Part shown: in pieces, positions 1 through 5,980 of the stretch
Layout of the letters: every line of letters begins with the position of its first letter
How positions within the stretch are numbered: the stretch's first letter is position 1
DNA from: Gallionella sp. UBA4121
GTDB taxonomy: Bacteria; Pseudomonadota; Gammaproteobacteria; Burkholderiales; Gallionellaceae
Assembly: GCA_002381565.1 (NCBI GenBank)
Contig: DFWZ01000001.1
Span: 1-22,234 of the forward strand
DNA: 22,234 nucleotides
Direction: 5' to 3'
Notes under the pieces: generated by a model
Told to the model about the DNA's origin: nothing
The model's database searches: none
The model's input: the letters and a program-made list of their open reading frames with translations, nothing else
Made by a program: the position numbers and the translations under genes

Positions 1-19
1 AGATGTGTATAAGAGACAG
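1..19 (+). other. Residual Tn5/Nextera transposase adapter (mosaic end)
   Basis: The first 19 bases are AGATGTGTATAAGAGACAG, identical to the Tn5 mosaic-end sequence used in Nextera tagmentation libraries. It sits exactly at the window edge, so it is almost certainly an untrimmed library adapter and not genomic DNA. The sequence just after it comes from the end of a fragment and may be less reliable than the rest. Confidence 0.95.
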
Positions 20-290
20 GTATTAGGTTCCCTCGAATAATAGTCTTTCAATGGTGATGTAAAATTAACGTTACTTTTAAAAAGGCAAATGATGAAAATA
101 CCGAAGCAGGAATACACATATTTAGTGCAAGGGAAGTCGCAGAGCGTATAGCAAGACTTTGCGCTTGGCGTGTAGGTACCTTCACATCATGAAGGAGGTT
201 TGAAGGAACTGAGCAATAAAATACATTGAAATACAGTTGTTGAAGGAGATGTGGGTTGTGTTAGTAAATTAAATAAAATCAATATGTTAT
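20..290. other. AT-rich stretch without a convincing gene
   Basis: No supported gene is seen here. Two short frames are open. Plus-strand ATGs at 89 and 92 encode MMKIPKQEYT before diverging and stopping at 158-160; these residues recall the start of IS3-family OrfA proteins. A different frame is open from 61 to 186 and stops at 187-189. Neither is long enough to call. The stretch may be a decayed mobile-element or gene remnant next to the contig end. Confidence 0.4.
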
Positions 291-293
291 AAT
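288..293 (+). promoter_or_regulatory. Possible -10 box before the first tRNA-like repeat
   Basis: A perfect TATAAT lies about 13 bases before the conserved part of the tRNA-like repeat. No good -35 box is seen at the standard distance, and the equivalent place in the second repeat copy lacks a TATAAT. It could start a short transcript ending at the terminator at 362-392. This is a weak call. Confidence 0.25.
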
Positions 294-305
294 GATGTCG
301 GCGAG

Positions 306-401
306 TCGACATCCAAGGGGTCAGCAGTTCGAGTCTGCTCGTTCCTACCAAATGAATAAAAGGAGTCAGGTTAATCGCCTGGCTCCTTTTTTGTTGCCTG
401 T
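306..401 (+). repeat. tRNA-like 3' half plus terminator, copy 1 (direct repeat)
   Basis: This copy aligns without gaps with 1816-1911, an offset of exactly 1510 bases. It begins TCGACATCCAAGG. It then shows a T-arm, AGCAG-TTCGAGT-CTGCT (322-338), and a 3' acceptor strand ending in CCA at 348-350, followed by an intrinsic terminator and a shared GTTGCCTGT. The 5' acceptor strand, D-arm and normal anticodon arm are not recognisable upstream; instead GATGTCG/CGACATC forms a simple hairpin at 294-313. It is best read as a tRNA 3'-end remnant of the kind left by site-specific integration, not an intact tRNA. The parent tRNA could not be assigned. Confidence 0.6.
362..392 (+). terminator. Intrinsic terminator after tRNA-like copy 1
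   Basis: GGAGTCAGG (362-370) pairs with CCTGGCTCC (378-386) over nine positions with one G-T wobble and a 7-base loop, followed by six T residues. This is a strong rho-independent terminator reading on the plus strand. Confidence 0.85.
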
Positions 402-540
402 TGCACTCCCGCTGCCGTTGCCTTGCGCGGCCCATCCGTGCAGTTGCCCAGGGCTGCGCGATTCAAAATCAAAACCGGTTTTGCAGAGGGGGAGGGCGCG
501 TTGTTGATACTGATGGCGAGGGGACGCCCCTTAACGCCCA

Positions 541-660
541 GTACTCCGCCTGAAAAGGGGAGATTCCTTCGGCCTGTGCTCCGTCTGAAAGCTGGTGAGC
601 GGCTGCCGAGGTATCTTTGAGGAGTTTTTGCTGTTAGATTGCGGGTCATGTATTTATAGC
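541..660 (+). repeat. Dispersed intergenic repeat, copy 1
   Basis: This stretch aligns with 5695-5844. Shared blocks include GTACTCCGYCTGAAAA, CTGCCTGTGCT-like sequence, GGCTGCCGAGGT, ATCTTTGA-GGAGTTTT, TAGATTGC and a terminal TATAGC. Copy 2 carries about 30 extra bases between GGCTGCCGAGGT and ATCTTTGA. The motif CTCCGYCTGAAA occurs twice inside this copy (544-555 and 580-591). Both copies lie on the same strand shortly before a gene start (715 and 5981). The function is unknown: a mobile intergenic repeat or a structured leader are both possible. Confidence 0.65.
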
Positions 661-685
661 TACCCCGTGTTACTTGTACGGGGTA
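661..685 (+). promoter_or_regulatory. Inverted repeat upstream of the 715 gene
   Basis: TACCCCGT (661-668) and ACGGGGTA (678-685) form a perfect 8-bp hairpin with a 9-base loop, ending 18 bases before the ribosome-binding site of the next gene. There is no T-run, so it is not a terminator. It could be an operator or an mRNA hairpin. Confidence 0.45.
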
Positions 686-714
686 TTCCATAAAATTTCG
701 AATGGAGATTGACA

Positions 715-1680
715 ATGTGGCGGGTATTTGTTGTTGTTTTTATTTATGCAGTAATCTCCAATGTTTATTCGCAGCCGCTTGGCGATGAAAAGACTCATGC
801 AACTAATGCGCATCAGAATACGTCTCCAGACATGCATGGAACAGGGCAGTTGCCATTAGTTGTAAAAGTGATTTTTGATGCTAAAAGCCCGGATCAGCTC
901 AGGAATGAAGATGCAGAGAAACAGGAACACTCAACATACGAAAGGCGCACCGCTAATTCTACTATTGCCTTGGCTTGGATCACAGGGTTGCTGGCATTCG
1001 CTACTTGCATTCTCGCTGCTTATACATACAAGTTGTGGAATGCTACGAATAAGATGGTTGTCAGTGCCGAAGAATCCGCCAATAACCAGTTCACTGCTAT
1101 GCAAAAATCCATCGGGGAAGCCGTAAGAACTGCAACCGCCATGGAAAATGTTGCCGAAGGTGTAAGAACAAGCGCCAACGCTGCAACCGAAAGTGTAGCC
1201 ACATTAAAGGAAGTTACCTCAAAACAGATGCGGGCTTATCTCACGGTAGTAATTGGATCTGCTATTTATCAAGAAAGGACGAAGGGCCTGAAATTTGAAG
1301 CGCGGCCTAGGCTCATTAATACTGGCCACACGCCAGCCCATAAAGTTAAATTTAAATGCAACGCAGCAGTACTACCAGTTGAACTACCTGAAGATTTCAG
1401 CTTCCCCCTTCCAAGTGAGTTTAGGGGGGGAGCTGTCCTAGGGCCAAATCAGTTCAATGATCTTTCAGCTGTCGTAGATGACTTCCTTGATGACCAAAAA
1501 GTTGAGACTATTAAACAAGCAAAAACGGAGGCTTTGTACGTTTGGGGAACTGTTACTTATGAAGACGTTTTTGGCATAGCTAGGCAAACCAGATATTGTC
1601 AGACTTACACTTGGTTAGTGAGTGGTGATCAATCTACAATTTATGGTTATTACAATCCACGTCACAATGACGCCACATAG
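715..1680 (+). CDS. Orphan membrane protein with coiled-coil-like stretch and C-terminal beta domain
   Basis: The 321-residue protein is not recognised as a named family. The ATG at 715 is chosen because GGAG at 704-707 is well spaced for it; a TTG at 709 lies too close. Residues 1-20 look like a signal peptide or signal anchor, followed by a polar stretch to about 82, a transmembrane helix at about 83-104 and an Ala/Thr/Glu-rich helical region to about 170. A soluble domain then starts MRAYLTVV and contains INTGHTPAHKV (201-211). That RAY...NTG.TPA pattern is familiar from uncharacterised proteobacterial membrane proteins. The gene is visibly more AT-rich than its neighbours and lies between two tRNA-like repeats, which suggests acquisition by transfer. 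No partner gene is adjacent. Confidence 0.8.
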   Translation: MWRVFVVVFIYAVISNVYSQPLGDEKTHATNAHQNTSPDMHGTGQLPLVVKVIFDAKSPDQLRNEDAEKQEHSTYERRTANSTIALAWITGLLAFATCILAAYTYKLWNATNKMVVSAEESANNQFTAMQKSIGEAVRTATAMENVAEGVRTSANAATESVATLKEVTSKQMRAYLTVVIGSAIYQERTKGLKFEARPRLINTGHTPAHKVKFKCNAAVLPVELPEDFSFPLPSEFRGGAVLGPNQFNDLSAVVDDFLDDQKVETIKQAKTEALYVWGTVTYEDVFGIARQTRYCQTYTWLVSGDQSTIYGYYNPRHNDAT

Positions 1681-1765
1681 GATTTGCTTCGCTGTAGTAA
1701 AAACCGTACAACTTTCACGCTTTGCTGATCTTTATGTAGCTGCTTGAGACTGTTTTTGAGTGTGG

Positions 1766-1787
1766 CGAATACTGGTAAATTATTGAT
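1766..1787. repeat. AT-rich perfect inverted repeat
   Basis: TAAATTATT (1766-1774) and AATAATTTA (1779-1787) are exact inverted copies around GATT. The repeat lies just upstream of the second tRNA-like copy. A related but less perfect AT-rich run (TAAATTAAAT) precedes the first copy. Its role is unknown; a protein-binding or recombination site is possible. Confidence 0.4.
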
Positions 1788-1815
1788 TAATAATTTATAT
1801 TTTTGATTGACGCTC

Positions 1816-1911
1816 TCGACATCCAAGGAGTCAGCAGTTAGAGTCGACTCGTTCCTGCCAAGCAAATCAACGGGTTAGAGCAGAAATGTTCTGGCCTTTT
1901 TTGTTGCCTGT
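1816..1911 (+). repeat. tRNA-like 3' half plus terminator, copy 2 (direct repeat)
   Basis: This copy matches 306-401 without gaps but is more decayed. The T-loop TTCGAGT has become TTAGAGT and the 3' T-stem strand has changed, so the arm no longer pairs well. The end reads GTTCCTGCCA. A terminator in the same relative position has a different stem sequence that still pairs fully, followed by the same T-run and GTTGCCTGT. The second copy marks the right boundary of the AT-rich accessory interval. Confidence 0.6.
1873..1902 (+). terminator. Intrinsic terminator after tRNA-like copy 2
   Basis: GGTTAGAGCA (1873-1882) pairs with TGTTCTGGCC (1887-1896) over ten positions including G-T wobbles, with a GAAA tetraloop and six T residues. 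Compared with copy 1 the stem sequence differs but the fold is kept, so the changes look compensatory. Confidence 0.8.
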
Positions 1912-1937
1912 ATCAAGCTTGCCGCTCACTATGACGG

Positions 1938-2729
1938 TTAATTACTGGTCATCTTGCGCCGCAGCCAGAAACTGGCGCCATCGACCATGGCGACCATCAG
2001 CAGCATCGCGATGATGACGCTGGCAGCTTGCTGCATCTGGAACAAGGAAAGATGGTATTTCAGCATCTGCCCTAATCCACCTGCACCCACGATGCCGAGG
2101 ATTGCAGCGGCGCGAATGTTGTTTTCCCAGCGATACAGCGTATATGACAGCAGTTGCGGCAAGACTAGCGGCAGCGCTGCGTAGAAAAAGGCGATCAATG
2201 GCCGTGCGCCGTTGATGCGCAAGGTGGTTTCCGGACTGGGCGGCAGGTTCTCCAGCGCATCGGCGAACAGGCGGCCGAGCACCCCGGTGGTGTGTGCCGC
2301 CAGTGCCAGCGTTCCTGCGAAAGGACCCAGCCCCGCTGCAATCAGCAGGATGACGGCCCAGACCAGTTCGGGTATCGAACGCAATATGTTGAGCATCAGA
2401 CGGATGAGAGGGCGGGCCACTGCACCTGCCCGTCCGCTGGCCGGCAGTGCCAGGGCGATGCCGAATACAAATGCGATACCCGTCCCCAATGTCGACATGG
2501 ACAGGGTTTCCAGTGTTCCCGCCGCGATCTTCAGCAGGAAAGGCCAGGCCAGTTCCGGCGGTGCAAAGCCGTTCAGGAATTCCAGACTGGAGCGCAGCGC
2601 ATTCGCCGTGAAAAGCTCGGACCACTGGATCGATAGCGACAGAAAGCTGGCGGCGACCAGCGCCAGCACTCCTGCCAGCAAAGCGACTGTAGCGAACTCG
2701 ACGGTTGGCGGCACAGGGGGGCGGTTCAT
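1938..2729 (-). CDS. phnE: PhnE-type ABC transporter permease (second)
   Basis: A 263-residue inner-membrane permease of the PhnE family, last gene of the minus-strand importer operon. Several hydrophobic helices are visible. The cytoplasmic coupling (EAA-type) region around ENLPPSPETTLRINGA, followed by FFYAALPLVLPQ, contacts the ATPase. The segment RWENNIRAAAILGIVGAGGLG is the typical PhnE C-terminal signature. The ATG at 2729 lies one base after the stop of the upstream permease, indicating translational coupling. It is homologous to but clearly different from the first permease, so the channel is probably a heterodimer. The substrate follows that of the binding protein. Confidence 0.9.
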   Translation of the reverse strand: MNRPPVPPTVEFATVALLAGVLALVAASFLSLSIQWSELFTANALRSSLEFLNGFAPPELAWPFLLKIAAGTLETLSMSTLGTGIAFVFGIALALPASGRAGAVARPLIRLMLNILRSIPELVWAVILLIAAGLGPFAGTLALAAHTTGVLGRLFADALENLPPSPETTLRINGARPLIAFFYAALPLVLPQLLSYTLYRWENNIRAAAILGIVGAGGLGQMLKYHLSLFQMQQAASVIIAMLLMVAMVDGASFWLRRKMTSN

Positions 2730-2730
2730 C

Positions 2731-3567
2731 TCAGCCCAGACGCTTGCGCAGAAATTTGCTGACCAGATCGGCGCAAGCCACCAGCAGCACGAAGACGATC
2801 AGCATGGTGGATACTTCACCGCCAGCCAGCATTTTCATCGATTCATCCATGCGCTGGCCGATCCCGCCTGCGCCGACAAAGCCCATCACCACTGAGCCTC
2901 GAATCGCGCACTCCCAGCGATAGGTGGTGTAGGACACCAGCTCGGGCGCCGATGCGGGCAAGGCGCCATAAAACAAAGCCGCCAGCCGGCCGCTGCCGTT
3001 TTGAAGCAACAACTCGGTGGCGTGCGCTTCCGAAGATTCAAGAATCTCGGCATAGACTTTGCCGAGCATGCCGCTGTAAGTCAGTGCAATCGACAATACG
3101 CCGGCGGTGGGACCCAGGCCCACGATACGCACCAGCAGCAATGCCCAGACCAGTTCCGGCACGCTGCGCAGCAGCACCAGAAACCAGCGCGCGGCTTGCC
3201 TGACGAAGGCGCCAGCGATACGCATGCGGCCTGATTCCAGCAGCGAGACTGACAATGATTCCGTCGCCAGCAAGGTCAGCGGAATCGCAGCCATCAGTGC
3301 CAGTGTCAGCCCGGCAGTGGCAATGGCGATGGTTTGCCAGGTCGCCTCCAGGATCAATATCAGAAATTCTCTGGAATGCGCGGGCGGCAGAAAAGTGCAG
3401 AGGAAGTGCCCGGTCGCTTCCAGGCTTTGTGCATCCAGCAATATCCACGGCTTAAATTCGCTGGACACCAGCATGGGCCACAGCAGAATCATTGCGATGA
3501 CCGTCGCCGCGACACGGCCCCGCCAGGCAGGGTCGGGGTGACGTGAGGATACGGCGGTTAAAATCAT
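2731..3567 (-). CDS. phnE: PhnE-type ABC transporter permease (first)
   Basis: A 278-residue permease, third gene of the operon. It starts with a short cytoplasmic tail and a membrane helix at about 20-36, then has the permease core. The coupling segment is EILESSEAHATELLLQNGSG and the family signature is RWECAIRGSVVMGFVGAGGIG. The start lies 12 bases after the stop of the ATPase gene and the end is one base before the second permease. PhnE operons often carry two permease genes in this order. Confidence 0.9.
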   Translation of the reverse strand: MILTAVSSRHPDPAWRGRVAATVIAMILLWPMLVSSEFKPWILLDAQSLEATGHFLCTFLPPAHSREFLILILEATWQTIAIATAGLTLALMAAIPLTLLATESLSVSLLESGRMRIAGAFVRQAARWFLVLLRSVPELVWALLLVRIVGLGPTAGVLSIALTYSGMLGKVYAEILESSEAHATELLLQNGSGRLAALFYGALPASAPELVSYTTYRWECAIRGSVVMGFVGAGGIGQRMDESMKMLAGGEVSTMLIVFVLLVACADLVSKFLRKRLG

Positions 3568-3579
3568 GCTTGATACATC

Positions 3580-4398
3580 TCAGTAACGCGCATCGATGAA
3601 TGGCGGTTGTTGCGGGGGTGCAGGATCGTCCGGTTCAGCATTGCCGGCATGCTGATAAAGGGCTGCGATCATTGAGTCCGTCACCTCGATGCGAGCGGCA
3701 TCGAAAACGATGCGTCCGTTGCGCAGGCCAACGATGCGCGGAAAATGGCTCAGCGCCAGTTCTACCTGGTGCAGACTGCAAACCAACGTGGCATTGCGGC
3801 GGCCGGCTTCCTGCAGCAGGGTACCCAGCGTTTGCAGTGACAGCGCAGGATCAAGCGCGGACAGCGGTTCATCCACCAGAAAAGCATCGGCTCCGGACAC
3901 CAGCAAGCGCGCCATCCCGCAACGTTGACGTTCGCCGCCCGACAAGCGGTCTACGCGCGCATACAATTTGTCCTGCAGGTTGAAGCGTGCCAGCGCGTCA
4001 TAGGCGGCATCGGCATCTCGCGGCCTGATGAGCGAGGTGATCGCTTGCCAGAGGCTCCATTGCGGCAGACGCCCGGCGAGTACGGCAGTTACCACGCGCT
4101 GCCTGGGGGGAAGCGGCGGGGTTTGCGGCGCGAGAAATAACCGTGCGCGAAGCGCATGCCGCCCGGCATGATTCAGCGCCCATGGCGCCACGCCAAATGC
4201 AGAAAATTCGCCCGATTCGGCCTGATGCGCGAAGGCCAGCGTGTGCAGCAGGGTGGTCTTTCCTGCGCCGGATGGGCCGATCAGCGCGATATGCTCACCC
4301 TGTCCGATCGACAGATTGACCTCGTTCAAGGCCATACCTGAATCGCTGCGCTTCGCCGATGCGTGGCGCACGCAGATTTCGCGTAAAACGAACGACAT
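3580..4398 (-). CDS. phnC: PhnC-type ABC transporter ATP-binding protein
   Basis: A 272-residue cytoplasmic ATPase that powers the importer. Walker A is GPSGAGKTT (41-49), the Q-loop is at APQT (90-93), the signature is LSGGERQR (152-159), Walker B is AFLVDEP (172-178) and the H-loop His is 210. A Pro-rich tail after about 250 extends beyond the usual domain. It starts three bases after the binding-protein stop codon, with its ribosome-binding site inside that gene's end, so the two are co-transcribed and probably translationally coupled. Confidence 0.92.
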   Translation of the reverse strand: MSFVLREICVRHASAKRSDSGMALNEVNLSIGQGEHIALIGPSGAGKTTLLHTLAFAHQAESGEFSAFGVAPWALNHAGRHALRARLFLAPQTPPLPPRQRVVTAVLAGRLPQWSLWQAITSLIRPRDADAAYDALARFNLQDKLYARVDRLSGGERQRCGMARLLVSGADAFLVDEPLSALDPALSLQTLGTLLQEAGRRNATLVCSLHQVELALSHFPRIVGLRNGRIVFDAARIEVTDSMIAALYQHAGNAEPDDPAPPQQPPFIDARY

Positions 4399-4400
4399 GC

Positions 4401-5279
4401 CTACTTCAGCATGCCTGCGCTGCGCGCTGCCGTTTCAATCGCACTGTAATTTTCTGCCTTGGTCGGGATGAAGCGCGTGGTACGTTGCAGATCGAGAATT
4501 TCCTTGTCATGCGGATTGTTTTTGTCCAGCGCGAGGAATGCCCGGGTCAACTTCTCGCGCAATGCCGGAGCCATGTCAGCGCGCACCGTCCAGTTATAGT
4601 CGTAATAGCCTGGGGTGGTGTAGAACACATGAACAACATTGGCATCCACTTTTCCTTGCGACACAAGTTTGTCCCATACGGAGATATTCAATACGCCCGC
4701 GTCCACCTTGCCGCCTGCGACAGCCGCTACCGTCGCATCATGCGCGCCGGAAAAGGCGATGCGCTTCATGTCGGTTTCCGGATTGACGTTGGCGGCCAGC
4801 AGATAGGAACGTGGCATCAGGTGGCCGGACGTGGAAGATTCCGAGCCAAAAGAAAAGGTTTTCCCTTTCAGATCCTGCAACTTTGTGATGTCATTGTGCG
4901 TCGTGATGAAAACAGACTTGAATTTTTCGTCTTCCTCACGCTGCACCAGGGGGATTACCTGATTGTTGCTGCGTACTTTGGCTTGAATAAAAGTGAAGCC
5001 ACCGAACCAGACCAGATCCAGCTTGTTGTTGATCAGACCCTCTACCGATGCCGCGTAATCGGTAACAGGAGTGAATACCACTTTCATGCCGAGCTTTTTT
5101 TCAAGATATTCGCCCAGAGGCTTGAATTTTCGCTGCAATTCGGTAGGCGACTCGTCAGGGATGGCGGACACGCGCAAAACAGGTTCTGCCAGGGACAGGC
5201 TGGCTGACAACAACGCCATTGAAGCGAGCACGGTTGCAAAAAGTGATTTGATTGTTTTTGAAGATGCAAGATAAGTCAT
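4401..5279 (-). CDS. phnD: PhnD-type periplasmic binding protein (phosphonate/phosphite or putative selenate ABC importer)
   Basis: The first gene of the importer operon; it captures an oxyanion in the periplasm. The ATG at 5279 has AAGGGG a few bases upstream; a GTG at 5285 overlaps that site and is less likely. Residues 1-31 form a signal peptide ending SLSLA. The mature protein has the PhnD fold: RVSAIPDESPTELQRKF, a DLVWFGGFTF segment, and SFGSESSTSGHLMPR, the Ser/Thr-rich anion-binding loop. From memory of the family, the SAIPDE...LQRKF and YNWTVR patterns match proteins annotated as putative selenate ABC transporter binding proteins (a PhnD subgroup). The substrate cannot be settled from sequence alone. 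Confidence 0.88.
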   Translation of the reverse strand: MTYLASSKTIKSLFATVLASMALLSASLSLAEPVLRVSAIPDESPTELQRKFKPLGEYLEKKLGMKVVFTPVTDYAASVEGLINNKLDLVWFGGFTFIQAKVRSNNQVIPLVQREEDEKFKSVFITTHNDITKLQDLKGKTFSFGSESSTSGHLMPRSYLLAANVNPETDMKRIAFSGAHDATVAAVAGGKVDAGVLNISVWDKLVSQGKVDANVVHVFYTTPGYYDYNWTVRADMAPALREKLTRAFLALDKNNPHDKEILDLQRTTRFIPTKAENYSAIETAARSAGMLK

Positions 5280-5285
5280 GGCCAC

Positions 5286-5291
5286 CCCTTT
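5286..5291 (-). promoter_or_regulatory. Ribosome-binding site deciding the phnD start
   Basis: On the minus strand AAGGGG lies 6 bases before the ATG at 5279. This supports that start over the GTG at 5285, which directly abuts the site. Confidence 0.7.
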
Positions 5292-5340
5292 ATAAAATAA
5301 ATTGGGCGCGGACAGCGGGAGAAGCAGATATGAAGATGCT

Positions 5341-5500
5341 CCGCACGTTGTTTACGGGCGGAAAAACTCCCGCACTCGTCAGTGCGAGCGGGGCGTACCT
5401 CATAGGATCTGCAGACCTGCACACTGGCAGCGCGTTGATACGGTACATTCCATCGCACCCGATTCGGGTCAGCTACACGCAGGCCGGCAGACCCGATTCA
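5341..5500 (-). promoter_or_regulatory. Structured leader with intrinsic terminator upstream of the PhnD-type operon
   Basis: The 5' region of the operon can fold into a series of hairpins when read on the minus strand. An early element has two exclusive pairings: 5490-5496 with 5464-5470 (7 bp, perfect), or a compact hairpin inside the palindrome ACCCGATTCGGGT (5457-5469). An intrinsic terminator follows at 5362-5388. Next comes a hairpin at 5341-5361 (CCGC/GCGG and CGT/ACG around a one-base mismatch). Competing stems before a terminator are the layout of an attenuator or riboswitch. No known class (TPP, cobalamin, Moco, guanidine, fluoride) was recognised. Confidence 0.45.
5362..5388 (-). 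terminator. Leader terminator (attenuator candidate) upstream of phnD
   Basis: On the minus strand CTCGCACT (5388-5381) pairs with AGTGCGGG (5376-5369) over 8 bp with one wobble and a GACG tetraloop, followed by AG and five T residues. It ends about 80 bases before the phnD start codon, in the orientation that would stop transcription entering the operon. Confidence 0.65.
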
Positions 5501-5980
5501 CAATGAAACGGCGTTACGGCGAACCAACGGGAGCAGGTACGACAGCGGGACGCAGTCTAGCAGAAGAGATGGCATCCTTGTGCGACAAAAAATCGCTTGC
5601 CTGTCAAAAAGCGAACCTCTTCCCGGCAAATATGCCACCAAATTCATGGGCTTGCGACTCACCCTTTGTACGGGTACTCGCCCCTGCTCGTGCCGTACTC
5701 CGTCTGAAAAAGGGGATGCTTTCTGCCTGTGCTTCGTATGAATGCGGGTGTCTGGCTGCCGAGGTGGCGGCCGTTAAAGTCAGGCCTTTTGGTCTATATC
5801 TTTGAAGGAGTTTTGCTGGTAGATTGCAGTTTGTATTTTATAGCCCACTCGTTAACCGGATGCAAGCAGGCTATAGCCAGGGAAGTGGTGACAGTGTAGA
5901 TATTCAAGGGTGCGGCGGCTTGCCGATGCCAAATTTGACGATAGTTTCCCCAAAACCATTGGAAAAAGGAAATCAGTGAA
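5501..5980. other. Gene-free stretch between the importer leader and cfa
   Basis: No gene is supported. An open frame from 5302 to 5805 crosses the leader hairpins and the dispersed repeat and has no protein-like pattern. The stretch holds the repeat copy at 5695-5844 and the cfa ribosome-binding site AAGGA at 5966-5970. Confidence 0.6.
5695..5844 (+). repeat. Dispersed intergenic repeat, copy 2
   Basis: The longer partner of 541-660, in the same orientation. It carries GTACTCCGTCTGAAAA, CTGCCTGTGCTTCG, GGCTGCCGAGGT, then an extra insert of about 30 bases, then ATCTTTGAAGGAGTTTT, TAGATTGC and TATAGC. It ends about 135 bases before the cfa start. Similarity extends weakly further upstream (GCCCC...GCC before the first block). 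Confidence 0.65.

Larger units (their letters stand above)
402..714. other. Gene-free stretch between tRNA-like copy 1 and the membrane protein gene
   Basis: No gene is supported. The stretch holds one copy of a dispersed intergenic repeat (541-660) and a perfect 8-bp inverted repeat (661-685) just upstream of the ribosome-binding site of the next gene. The short open frames here show no protein-like features. Confidence 0.6.

Noticed and set aside
306..350. Intact tRNA gene
   Set aside because: The T-arm and CCA end are present, but no matching 5' acceptor strand (AGGAACG), D-arm or proper anticodon loop is found upstream.
187..435. Minus-strand open frame of 82 residues
   Set aside because: It is the antisense of the tRNA-like repeat and terminator. 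The VGTSRLELLTP pattern is typical of spurious frames across tRNA 3' ends.
4359..5207. Plus-strand open frame of 282 residues
   Set aside because: It lies antisense to the binding-protein gene, which has a signal peptide and clear family motifs; the plus frame has none.
5401..5500. Cobalamin riboswitch, suggested by GCAGACCTGC-like sequence
   Set aside because: The conserved cobalamin core segments are missing in the right order on either strand.
5302..5805. Plus-strand open frame of 167 residues
   Set aside because: It runs through the leader hairpins and the dispersed repeat, has no plausible domain, and has Cys/Arg-rich composition typical of non-coding translation.
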